Source of the DNA: CAZWSX01 sp964636985
GTDB lineage: Bacteria; Planctomycetota; Planctomycetia; Pirellulales; Pirellulaceae
NCBI GenBank assembly: GCA_964636985.1
Contig: CAZWSX010000046.1
Span: 1-38,603, forward strand
Length of the DNA stretch: 38,603 nucleotides
Reading direction: 5' to 3'
Both the position numbers and the translations under genes were made by a program. Shown here in pieces: positions 7,316-17,972 of this stretch. The notes under the pieces are model-generated. The model saw nothing but the letters and a program-made list of their open reading frames with translations, did not search any database and had not been told where the DNA came from. Each line of letters opens with the position of its first letter. Positions within the stretch are counted from its first letter, which is position 1.

Positions 7316-8398
7316 TCACGCGGCTTCTGCCGCATGCATTTGCGGAATCGTCACGACGGGTGCCGGCTGCGGCATAAGATCGGGAACTCGCTTTTGAGGC
7401 TTGAGTCCGTAGACCCATGGGAACCATCTTCGGCAAATGGGCGCCGCGACGAACGCGATCAGCCCGCAGTTCACGATCGAGGCCGTCAACTCGACGATTG
7501 GATTGTGCCGCACGGATAAATCGAGTTTGAGAACGAATACATAAAGGGCGGCGAAGAAGGAAAACACCATCACGTGCAAGGGAAAGATCAGAATCACATT
7601 GTCCGCCAGGTACTTCGAGATCCAGTGGGGCGGCTCCTTGGAAGCGAGCATCGCGAGCCCGAAGCAGATCGACAGCGCGGCCGTCAGGAACAGGAAGACA
7701 TTTCCGAAGTGAGAGTTGCGGACGTCGATTCGTTCGTTCAGCGACGCCAGTCCGCTACCCAGCAAGATCAGCGCGCTTGGCATTAGAATGCCGCCCGACG
7801 ACGCCCGCTCCATCCACTGATTCTTTCTGGCCATGTATCCAGTGGTGACGAACAGCTGGCCCACCAGCGCGGTTTCAAGTTCGAAGGGTAGTGCCAGAGT
7901 CTTCGGTAGCCAGAAGCCCACCATCGCGAGCAAGATCGAACTGAGCCAAACGACCCGATCGCGCAGCAGCGAGACCGAAAGCAGATACGTCTGGCAAACA
8001 AATAGGCAGGGAAAGAACCACAGCACGATGGGCTGGAGGTGAATGTTTTCCGGCGTCCCCGTGCCGTAGGGGATGGTCAACAAGGTCCAAAGCGGAGAGC
8101 TATCGAGCAACCGATCGGCGCCGAACTTGCGGCCGATGGCGTACCAGAACGCAAATCCGAGCAGCGCATGAATCAAGTAAGGCGGCCCCAAGGTTTTGGC
8201 TTGCTGGACGATGCCGTCGGAAATTCCACGCGAGTCGGTTGGCCGCTTGAGCAGATACCCAGAGATCAGAAAGAACAGGGGCATGTGGAATGCATAAATC
8301 CACTTCTCAACGCCCGGTATCGTTGGCGGCGAATGGCCGTAAACGACGAGAAAGATGCCCATCGCCTTGAGGTGGTCTACCCAGTCGATTCTCTTCAT
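7316..8398 (-). CDS. Acyltransferase family 3 membrane protein
   Basis: A 360-aa integral membrane protein with about ten hydrophobic segments and the start typical of the acyltransferase-3 family (PF01757). MKRIDWVDHLKAMGIFLVVYGH puts the conserved His at residue 22, followed by the FHMPLFFLISGYLLK motif near 39-53. Relatives transfer acetyl or other acyl groups onto cell-surface polysaccharides, LPS, peptidoglycan or small molecules; the acceptor cannot be inferred from sequence. Start: ATG at 8398 fits the family, whereas an upstream in-frame ATG at 8449 would add 17 unrelated residues. It is the last gene of a minus-strand run that includes kdtA, so an LPS or exopolysaccharide decoration role is plausible but unproven. 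Upstream (8399-8667) are two hairpins that may mark a separate transcription unit. Confidence 0.85.
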   Translation of the reverse strand: MKRIDWVDHLKAMGIFLVVYGHSPPTIPGVEKWIYAFHMPLFFLISGYLLKRPTDSRGISDGIVQQAKTLGPPYLIHALLGFAFWYAIGRKFGADRLLDSSPLWTLLTIPYGTGTPENIHLQPIVLWFFPCLFVCQTYLLSVSLLRDRVVWLSSILLAMVGFWLPKTLALPFELETALVGQLFVTTGYMARKNQWMERASSGGILMPSALILLGSGLASLNERIDVRNSHFGNVFLFLTAALSICFGLAMLASKEPPHWISKYLADNVILIFPLHVMVFSFFAALYVFVLKLDLSVRHNPIVELTASIVNCGLIAFVAAPICRRWFPWVYGLKPQKRVPDLMPQPAPVVTIPQMHAAEAA

Positions 8399-8483
8399 CG
8401 GACAAGCCCTTTGGCCAGCCAAGAAACAACCAAATACTCGTAGAGCCACGTTGCTAGTGGCCGCCCGGCGGGTTGCGAGAAAT

Positions 8484-8597
8484 CGCCAAGGCAGTGCTTG
8501 GCGCGGCCGGCGCGAAGTTACAGCCTAGTTGGCTGCATCGGCCTTACAAGAATGTCTTAACTAACTATTCAGCTCTTTAGTTCGTAATACTAAAGAG
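8484..8597 (-). promoter_or_regulatory. Two hairpins upstream of the acyltransferase gene
   Basis: Perfect inverted repeats cgccaag/cttggcg (8484-8490 and 8497-8503, 6-nt loop) and ctctttag/ctaaagag (8573-8580 and 8590-8597, 9-nt spacer) lie in the ~270-bp gap between the acyltransferase start and the upstream gene. The second lies in a locally AT-rich patch and could be an operator or a weak terminator for the upstream kinase gene; there is no U-tract. No promoter was identified with confidence. Confidence 0.3.
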
Positions 8598-8667
8598 TCA
8601 TTCGAGACGCTGCGGCGCCATTCACTCACGGGATGGGAGACCGCTTGAGATGGGCCGGCCATGACAG

Positions 8668-8745
8668 TCAACCGGGTTTTCTGGCTACCGTCGGCAGACC
8701 CCGGATATGCTCCAGTTCGGCCACCGTCTGATCGGCCAACCCCGA
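8668..8745 (-). pseudogene. Vestigial duplicate of the kdtA 3' end
   Basis: Read on the minus strand directly after the TAG of the kinase gene (8746-8748), the same frame continues as SGLADQTVAELEHIRGLPTV and ends at a TGA at 8668-8670. This matches the C-terminus of the intact KdtA encoded nearby (AADRTVAELERILGL) at 11 of 15 aligned positions. The two DNA copies share an exact 19-bp block (gctccagttcggccaccgt on the plus strand). It has no start of its own and is ~26 codons long, so it is best read as a leftover of duplication or of an insertion into an older kdtA copy. Confidence 0.65.
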
Positions 8746-9777
8746 CTATTTAGCGGCTTGGCGACTATTCGCCCACGTTCGAATTCCGTTGATGACTCGA
8801 TTAATGTATCGAACGCCGGGTTCGGATAGCTGACCGCCCGAGATGCCGATCACGTAGCGCGCCAATAGCACTCCGCGGGCCGCGAGGAAGACGTCGAGCA
8901 AGCTCTCATGCTCGTCCGAAAAATGTCTTACCTCACGGTAGCCTTCGAGGAACGCTCGCCGCTGATCGCCATTCTGGTCGAGATCTAAAAGTGCGAATAG
9001 AGTCACTGCCATGTCGAAGAGATAATGCGCGTATCCGAAATCACCAAAGTCGATGATCCGAACCTCGCCTTGATAGAAGAGGTAGTTCAATTGAATTAGG
9101 TCGCCGTGAACGAGACCGAAATCGTCGCGCGTCGAGCCGAGCCGCTCCATTACCGCACGACAATTATCGACCACCTTCGAGAAAAGCCGTCGTTCACTTA
9201 GCGCCAGGGTATGCTTCTCCGCATCCGGGTAATACGGAGACGTGTCGCCAAAAAGGCCTTCCTCATCCCAGCGCGGGCAACGAAAAGCAGAACCTCGCTT
9301 GAACTGCTGGCCGTGGATATGAAGCCGAGCCATCGCCCTTCCGACAAGCCGCAGCGCATTGGCGCCTGGACCCGACTTTCTGATAAAGAACCGCCCCTTG
9401 ACCCAGTGGGTCAAGGCGCAGTGATAGGGACGACTTTCACCCGGTGCCGAAACCGTGACGACTGGTTCGCCGTTAGGCCCGAGGATGGGCTTGGGTACAA
9501 CGATCCGTGTCTCCGATAGGATGTTGCCAAGCCACAGCAGCTCGGACCGGATCGTGTCTCGGTGTCGCGTACCTTCGGGAAAAATTCGCAGGAGGTACGT
9601 GTTTTCGGTGTAGTGCGCATTTCGTGATGTTCGATCACGACGCGGAGCGACTCGCACCCGAAACGCAGGCTGCTTGCAATCAAGAAAGACAAGCTGGGCA
9701 GGGGCGACTCCGTAGCTCGCGAGCGCTGCCCGGGCAACTTGTCGCAAATGGCGACCCGTTGTGAGAGCTTCGGCCAT
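8746..9777 (-). CDS. APH-type phosphotransferase (SrkA/homoserine-kinase-II-like fold)
   Basis: A 343-aa protein with the aminoglycoside phosphotransferase/choline-kinase fold (PF01636). The catalytic loop is HGDLIQLNYLF (residues 224-234, catalytic Asp226) and the metal-binding motif is IIDFGDFGYAHYLFDMA (Asp243). The N-terminal lobe has the strand pattern TYLLRIF and a WVKGRFF hinge. Family members phosphorylate small molecules (homoserine, choline, methylthioribose) or proteins (SrkA); the substrate here is not identifiable. An in-frame TAG nine bases upstream of the ATG limits the start to 9777 or later. It follows kdtA on the same strand after 84 bp, and its 3' end is joined in frame, after its stop codon, to a remnant of a kdtA tail. 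Its last residues (SRQAAK) may also derive from that event. Confidence 0.8.
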   Translation of the reverse strand: MAEALTTGRHLRQVARAALASYGVAPAQLVFLDCKQPAFRVRVAPRRDRTSRNAHYTENTYLLRIFPEGTRHRDTIRSELLWLGNILSETRIVVPKPILGPNGEPVVTVSAPGESRPYHCALTHWVKGRFFIRKSGPGANALRLVGRAMARLHIHGQQFKRGSAFRCPRWDEEGLFGDTSPYYPDAEKHTLALSERRLFSKVVDNCRAVMERLGSTRDDFGLVHGDLIQLNYLFYQGEVRIIDFGDFGYAHYLFDMAVTLFALLDLDQNGDQRRAFLEGYREVRHFSDEHESLLDVFLAARGVLLARYVIGISGGQLSEPGVRYINRVINGIRTWANSRQAAK

Positions 9778-9861
9778 TCTGTCCTACCAGATTGCGGAAT
9801 TCGGTAGCGTCCAGGCCGCCGTGGAGCAGACAGCGGTCTTCCAACCAAGTGATTGTGTTTG

Positions 9862-11178
9862 CTAGGCGACCTTGCGCCCAGAACCACCGTGGCCACTCAA
9901 GCCCAGAATGCGCTCCAGTTCGGCCACCGTTCGGTCGGCTGCGCCTTGTTGCTTGGCGACTTCCTCGGCCGCTCGCTGGCCCATGGCCTGGGCTTCGGCG
10001 GGCGACTGGAGGCACCAGCGGACGAATTCGGTCAATTCACTGCCCGACTTCACTACCTTAGCGGCCCCGCCATCGAGCAATCGCCCGGCGATGTCGCGGA
10101 AGTTCCAATAGTTGGGTCCGAAGCAAACGCTGGTCCCATAGGCGGCCGGCTCGATCATGTTCTGCCCACCGCGGCGATTTTCGAGGCTGCCGCCGACAAA
10201 GCCGATCGCAGCCGTTCCCCACCAGGCTCCCAGTTCTCCCACCGTATCGATGAGCAGGACTCGCGCCGCAGTATCGGTATGAATCGATTCCAGTTGGCTG
10301 CGGCGAACGTAGTCAATTCCCGTCGCGTCGAGCATCTTGGCGACCTCGGCGAATCGCTCGGGATGGCGCGGAACTAGTACCAATCGGAGTTGTGGAAAGT
10401 CGCTCCGCAATTGGCGAAAAGCGTTGAGCGCCAGGCTCTCTTCCGGCGCTTGGGTGCTGCCGGCCAGGAAAATTACATCGTCGCGATTGAACTCGGCAAG
10501 CTGCGCCAGACGTGCGGTTTGGGGATTGTCGCGATTGGCCTTCGCGCCGTCGAACTTCACCGAACCGGTCATGCGAACGCTTAAAGGAGGCGCGCCCATC
10601 GCGAAGAACCGTGCTCCGTAAGCACCGTCTTGCGCGGCCACCAGGTCGAGCCTGGCGAATGTCGAACGGAACAGCCACGCGAACCGGCGATAACCGACGA
10701 AACTTCGCTCGCTCAAGCGGCCGTTGACCACGGCCACTTTCGCGCCGCGAGCCTTCGCCATTGCGACTAGGTTGGGCCAGATTTCCAGTTCCGCCAGCAC
10801 CAGCAGCGTTGGCCGGATGCGATCGAGCGTTGCTCTTACCGCCCAGGTGAAATCAAATGGGGCGTAAGCGACCATTCGCGGCGAGTACTTGCGGCAGGCG
10901 AGCTCGTAGCCTGCGACGGTTGTGACCGTGATCACCACATCCCAATCGGGATGAGCGACTTCGAACCGCTCGATGATCGATTGAATCAGATTGACTTCAC
11001 CCACGCTCACGGCGTGGAACCAAGCGCAGGGGCGATTCCCCTCCCGCCGCGGGCCACTGCCAAAGAGCTTGGCGCTCCAACCGCCGCGACGTTTCCCTCG
11101 AACGAGCGCCGACCAGAGCAGCCACGGCGAACAAGCCACCAGCGCAATCAAGTACGCGATGTTGAAGAGGTACGGCAT
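9862..11178 (-). CDS. waaA: 3-deoxy-D-manno-octulosonic acid (Kdo) transferase
   Basis: A 438-aa protein, the usual length for WaaA/KdtA. It has an N-terminal membrane anchor (residues ~5-25) and the catalytic signature HAVSVGE with the general base Glu61. Family motifs follow in order: ELEIWPN (ETELWPN-like), VNGRLSERS, GSVKFD, FLAGSTQAPEE, LVPRHPERF and GGQNMIEPAAYG (GHNxxEPaa-like, CMP-Kdo site). It transfers Kdo from CMP-Kdo to lipid A precursor at the inner face of the cytoplasmic membrane. Its presence indicates that this organism makes an LPS with Kdo. It lies downstream of secA on the same strand, but a 408-bp repeat-rich gap makes cotranscription unlikely. It is followed by the kinase gene, behind which a vestigial second copy of its 3' end is found. 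Confidence 0.95.
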   Translation of the reverse strand: MPYLFNIAYLIALVACSPWLLWSALVRGKRRGGWSAKLFGSGPRREGNRPCAWFHAVSVGEVNLIQSIIERFEVAHPDWDVVITVTTVAGYELACRKYSPRMVAYAPFDFTWAVRATLDRIRPTLLVLAELEIWPNLVAMAKARGAKVAVVNGRLSERSFVGYRRFAWLFRSTFARLDLVAAQDGAYGARFFAMGAPPLSVRMTGSVKFDGAKANRDNPQTARLAQLAEFNRDDVIFLAGSTQAPEESLALNAFRQLRSDFPQLRLVLVPRHPERFAEVAKMLDATGIDYVRRSQLESIHTDTAARVLLIDTVGELGAWWGTAAIGFVGGSLENRRGGQNMIEPAAYGTSVCFGPNYWNFRDIAGRLLDGGAAKVVKSGSELTEFVRWCLQSPAEAQAMGQRAAEEVAKQQGAADRTVAELERILGLSGHGGSGRKVA

Positions 11179-11255
11179 CGGGCATCCTTTCCCGGTTGCG
11201 TTCAGCTAAGTGTTGTAGCGAGTTTTCTCTATGGCTAGGTGCTCAGTTCATTTTG

Positions 11256-11474
11256 AAACACAGAGGCACGGAGGTCATGGAGAAATTGGGTTAGTTGATT
11301 GGTGGTTTTTGATTCACGAAACGAGGATCAATTGTGTGGTGTGAGGTCCGATTTCTGTCGGCACCTTCGGGCCTTGGAGGATTTGCTTCCGTAATCCGGG
11401 GCCTTACGGCCCCGGCTGAGATCTGTCGGGCCTTCGGCCCTTTCCTCTCCGAGACCTCTGTGTGCTCTGTGTTT
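11256..11474. repeat. Imperfect inverted repeat pair (acacagag-type) enclosing a GC-hairpin segment
   Basis: The segment at 11256-11286 begins aaacacagaggcacggaggtc. The reverse complement of 11444-11474 begins aaacacagagcacacagagg, and the two share the order AAACACAGAG, GAGGTC, GGAGA. They are therefore imperfect terminal inverted repeats about 30 bp long and ~157 bp apart. The enclosed DNA contains a perfect 8-bp GC hairpin (ccggggcc/ggccccgg, loop ttac) near 11396-11415 and a second gggcc/ggccc hairpin. No ORF in it looks real. It resembles a small non-autonomous mobile element or a dispersed intergenic repeat. Confidence 0.55.
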
Positions 11475-11503
11475 AAATCTGCTTTTGGTAACGCAACCTT
11501 TGA

Positions 11504-11582
11504 GGGTGGCACTGGCGTCCACAAGACACCAGTGGAAGTTGACGTTGCTCACGCTGGCGTCTTTAGGACGCCAGTGCCACCC
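11504..11582. repeat. REP-like palindrome doublet (BIME-type) downstream of secA
   Basis: Two hairpins sit head to head: 11510-11534 (cactggcgtc, loop cacaa, gacaccagtg; 9 of 10 pairs) and 11554-11574 (ctggcgtc, loop tttag, gacgccag; perfect). The whole block is bounded by perfect 17-bp inverted arms, 11504-11520 and 11566-11582. It begins 5 bp after the secA stop codon. This is the architecture of paired REP elements; a role as secA 3' hairpin/terminator is also possible. Confidence 0.7.
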
Positions 11583-11586
11583 AATC

Positions 11587-15306
<3,720 letters not shown>

Positions 15307-15660
15307 CGCTCGTTCCTAATCTCGTCAATATCTTGAACTGGGTGGCTGTCGCGAAAAACAAATGCCCATGGCGGTATTGCGACCGGTGGAGACGATGAGG
15401 GTCGTTTACCCTGCATCAAGAGGGCCCGACTCCATCATCCCTGACCGCAAGACACGCTGGCAGCGTGGCGAACTTGGTACGCCTTCCGCAGCAAACGAGT
15501 CCGCCGGTACCGTCCTAGCAATGCCATCCTGGCAGCACAAAGGCCGCTTGCTGGGGGCATCCCGCACAAGTGGCACTCATCCGTTCTAGCCGCGAACCGC
15601 CTGGCATCAGGTTCTACCTGCCGGGAAACGTCCCGGTTGCGGCGTAAAACCGTTCCTGAT
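15307..15660 (-). promoter_or_regulatory. Long hairpin-rich 5' leader of secA
   Basis: The ~350 nt between the candidate promoter and the secA start contain at least five exact local hairpins. In plus-strand coordinates these are 15621-15636 (ccggga/tcccgg), 15608-15620 (caggt/acctg), 15522-15534 (tgcca/tggca), 15453-15467 (cacgct/agcgtg) and 15394-15417 (gatg+agggt / accct+catc with one bulged base). No coding frame in the region looks genuine. In E. coli secA is controlled through the upstream secM arrest peptide; I see no SecM-like peptide here. A structured regulatory leader or a separate small RNA gene are both possible. Confidence 0.45.
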
Positions 15661-15663
15661 AGT

Positions 15664-15692
15664 AATTTATAGCGATTATCAGGGAGGGTCAA
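15664..15692 (-). promoter_or_regulatory. Candidate sigma70-type promoter for secA
   Basis: Minus-strand -35 TTGACC (15687-15692) lies 17 bp from TAAATT (15664-15669), or 15 bp from the overlapping TATAAA (15666-15671). A 7-bp inverted repeat cctgata/tatcagg (15655-15661 and 15677-15683) overlaps the -10 region and could be an operator. Transcription would start ~350 nt before the secA ATG. Confidence 0.45.
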
Positions 15693-15821
15693 CGCGAACC
15701 AAAGCGTCTCGCGCGCAGCATCCGAACCTCTGCCGATTTGGCGGCAGAGAATTCGAATGAAACTAGATATGGCACACTGCGTGCCAACAAAAATTGGCGG
15801 GGTCACGCTAGCGTGTCAAAG

Positions 15822-15849
15822 AAAAAAGGCCCCGCAAAACGGGGCCTTT
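15822..15849 (-). terminator. Intrinsic terminator of tig
   Basis: On the minus strand, a 10-bp perfect stem aaaggccccg/cggggccttt with loop ttttg is followed by a run of T (complement of the A-run from 15822). It begins 25 bp after the tig stop codon: a classical rho-independent terminator separating tig from secA. Confidence 0.93.
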
Positions 15850-15874
15850 AGGTGAACGTCAACGTCGAAACGGC

Positions 15875-17410
15875 TTATCGATAGCTTGGCGTTTCATTTG
15901 TTTTCTTATCGTTCTCGCCCGGCAGCGGTTCGAGAACGGCACCCGGCTTGGCCTCCGGGATATCTTGTCCGGCGACTTGAGCGATCGTGAACTCCACAGC
16001 TTCCACGTCGTCGCGTTGCGGTTGGAATGGAACCGCCTTGACTTTGGCGTTTTCCAGAACCAATTCGAGCACCTTTCGCTCCACAATTTGGTTACGCAGT
16101 GTGTCCATCTGGCCACGCTTTTCCAAGCGAGCACGAACCTTGCGCGGCGATTCTTCCTGCTGCTCGGCGATCAGCTTGATTTCCTGATCGTAATCTTCCG
16201 GGCCAGCTTCGATTTGGTTTTCTTCCGCGATCCGCTCCAGGATAAAGTGCTCCTTCAAGAGCGTTTCGGTCCGCTTGAGCGAATTGCGGCGCAGATCGTT
16301 CGCGTACTGCTGGATTTGCTCGTCGGTGAAGCCGTTCGAACGCAGTTCCAGGATCATCCGTTCCAACTCTCGCTTGGCTTGGCCTTGCAGCACCTTCGGC
16401 GGCAGCGACCACTTGGCGTTCTTGAGCAACTGCCCCAACACTTGCGTGCGGACGTGCCGTTGCTGGTGGAAGCCGAATTGCTTTTCCATGGTGCCGCGGA
16501 CTTCTCGCACCAATTCCGCCCGGTCGCCGAATCCGCCGATCCGGTCGAGGAACTCATTGGTCAGTTCCGGCAACTCCATCTTCTTGACATCGAGAACTTC
16601 GAACTCGACATCCAATTCCTGGCCGCGGAGATCTTCGCGGTCCGAATCCTCGCTCAGCTTGATCTTGGCTGAGCGCTTCTCGCCGGCTTTGGCACCGACC
16701 ATCAGCTTGTCGAAACCATCGAGTTTGGCGTCGGCAAACGAGAGTTCGTGCCGCAGGCGGATCGTTTCGTCCTTGAGTTCGCTGATCGTTTCGCCGTTGT
16801 GCTTGAACGTGGCGTTGACCACGATGGCGTCGTTGGCCGAAGCAGGGCCGTCAAACGGCGTCAAATCGGCGTAGCGCTCCAGCAATCGCGCCAGGCGGTT
16901 TTCAACGTCTTCATCCGAGAACTTGTGCTCAGGGCGATCGACCGACATTCCCTTCCACTCGGGCATGTCGAATTCGGGGCGGACTTCGATGTTGAACTCG
17001 AACGTCATCGGCCCGTCGTCGGGCAGTTGGATGGCGTCGTAGTCGAAGTCGGGCTCGCTGATGGCGGAAAAATGCCCTTCGGCCGTAACTTGCGAAAGGC
17101 TGTCCATGAGCAGTTTGCCTTTGACCTGCTCGACAACGCGATCCTTGAATTGCTTTTCGACGAGGCGACGTGGTGCCTTGCCGACGCGGAAACCGGGGAC
17201 GTCCGCCCGAGGGACGAGATCGACGTAGGTTTCTTCGAAGTACCGCGTGATATCAGCACGCGGAACAGTGATCGTGACGTGCCGCTCGCAGTCCGACTTG
17301 GCGTCGATCTTGATTTCGAGCCCTAGCTTTTGGCGAGCTTCGCCCGCCTCCCCTCCTTCAGAAACCCCGGTTCCAACAGCGCCTTCTTCCGTTTGTGATT
17401 CGTCGGCCAT
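15875..17410 (-). CDS. tig: Trigger factor (ribosome-associated chaperone and prolyl isomerase)
   Basis: A 511-aa trigger factor. After an acidic, Gly-rich N-terminal extension of ~28 residues comes the ribosome-binding domain with the signature GFRVGKAP (residues 73-80, GFRxGKxP consensus). An FKBP-type PPIase domain follows (~185-275; KLDGFDKLMVGAKAGEKRS), then a long helical C-terminal chaperone domain, ending in a basic/proline-containing tail. It is ~80 residues longer than E. coli Tig, mainly through the N-terminal extension and the C-terminal tail (PFQPQRDDVEAVEF onward). It captures nascent chains at the ribosome exit tunnel, upstream of Sec export. In many bacteria tig is followed by clpP-clpX; here it is followed by its own terminator and then secA, which keeps it near an export gene but not in one transcript. 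Confidence 0.96.
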   Translation of the reverse strand: MADESQTEEGAVGTGVSEGGEAGEARQKLGLEIKIDAKSDCERHVTITVPRADITRYFEETYVDLVPRADVPGFRVGKAPRRLVEKQFKDRVVEQVKGKLLMDSLSQVTAEGHFSAISEPDFDYDAIQLPDDGPMTFEFNIEVRPEFDMPEWKGMSVDRPEHKFSDEDVENRLARLLERYADLTPFDGPASANDAIVVNATFKHNGETISELKDETIRLRHELSFADAKLDGFDKLMVGAKAGEKRSAKIKLSEDSDREDLRGQELDVEFEVLDVKKMELPELTNEFLDRIGGFGDRAELVREVRGTMEKQFGFHQQRHVRTQVLGQLLKNAKWSLPPKVLQGQAKRELERMILELRSNGFTDEQIQQYANDLRRNSLKRTETLLKEHFILERIAEENQIEAGPEDYDQEIKLIAEQQEESPRKVRARLEKRGQMDTLRNQIVERKVLELVLENAKVKAVPFQPQRDDVEAVEFTIAQVAGQDIPEAKPGAVLEPLPGENDKKTNETPSYR

Positions 17411-17501
17411 GGCCTTGTCCTATCAAGGGGTCGCACCCCAGGGTCCTTCAGTCGAGGAGCCAAACCAGTGCGACGGACTGACAGTTTCTCTAAGTACAAA
17501 C

Positions 17502-17527
17502 AAAAAAACCCGCCCTGTTGGGGCGGG
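17502..17527 (-). terminator. Intrinsic terminator after tRNA-Gly
   Basis: On the minus strand, a 7-bp perfect stem cccgccc/gggcggg (17521-17527 with 17509-17515, loop caaca) is followed by seven T (complement of 17502-17508). It lies ~40 bp downstream of the tRNA 3' end and ends that transcript before tig. Confidence 0.9.
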
Positions 17528-17567
17528 GTAAACGACCACTAGGTACTGTTCCCAGCGGTCATTCGAG

Positions 17568-17640
17568 AGCGGGTGAAGGGACTCGAACCCTCGACATACA
17601 CCTTGGCAAGGTGTCACTCTACCAACTGAGTTACACCCGC
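17568..17640 (-). tRNA. tRNA-Gly (anticodon GCC)
   Basis: A 73-nt cloverleaf on the minus strand. The acceptor stem is gcgggtg/cacccgc with discriminator T. The D arm contains aactcagttggtagagt, the anticodon stem is cacctt-GCC-aaggtg, and the T arm is gagggttcgagtccctt with the invariant ttcga. The 3' CCA is not encoded. It reads GGC/GGT glycine codons, which dominate the Gly-rich exported protein encoded divergently next to it. Confidence 0.97.
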
Positions 17641-17657
17641 AAACTTGCCAAAACCAG

Positions 17658-17688
17658 CGTTTTAGGAGGAAAAGGCTCCACTAAAACG
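17658..17688 (-). promoter_or_regulatory. Stem-loop in the 5' leader of the tRNA-Gly precursor
   Basis: A perfect 8-bp inverted repeat, cgttttag (17658-17665) and ctaaaacg (17681-17688), lies 17 nt upstream of the mature tRNA 5' end, between it and the promoter candidate. It may aid RNase P processing or prevent misfolding of the precursor. Confidence 0.4.
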
Positions 17689-17747
17689 TCGCCCAGATTA
17701 GTTCACCTTGGGTTGAACCGTGGCGATACCAAGTTTGGGAACTCGAA

Positions 17748-17775
17748 ATTATAGCGCGGGGTGGATGTCACGCAA
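17748..17775 (-). promoter_or_regulatory. Candidate promoter of tRNA-Gly
   Basis: Minus-strand consensus -10 TATAAT (17748-17753) lies 16 bp from TTGCGT (17770-17775) as -35. It would start transcription ~100 nt upstream of the tRNA. The -10 is a perfect match; the -35 is weak. Confidence 0.5.
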
Positions 17776-17972
17776 GAGGAGCCGCGGCCAATTGGCGCGG
17801 CAAAAACCACCCCGATGAAGGGATTTGCGGGCCCTTCCGTGTTTTACACGAATCGTCTGCCGGGCCGGAACTTTGCGGTTTGTTCATGGTTCATTGATTT
17901 TGTTCGAGTTCTCTCGGCCAGTCGTGCGCTCCTGCGCGGTATCGGACCTCTTCTAGTAATTAGGGAATTGCC

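Noticed and set aside
9778..9861. A plausible-looking peptide (WLEDRCLLHGGLDATEF) on the minus strand between kdtA and the kinase gene
   Set aside because: It has no start codon or RBS within the 84-bp gap and continues out of frame into both neighbours. It could be the relic of a lost gene, but there is too little to support it.
15307..15660. Checked as RNase P RNA, tmRNA or SRP RNA
   Set aside because: None of the invariant motifs I know (the gaggaaagtccg core of RNase P, the tmRNA acceptor/T-arm end, the SRP ggaagca loop) is present.
15435..15806. A 123-codon minus-strand frame in the secA leader region, considered as a SecM-like arrest peptide
   Set aside because: It starts upstream of the candidate promoter and runs through the tig terminator end, has no signal peptide and no arrest motif, and is Arg/Cys-rich, as a structured RNA read as protein would be.
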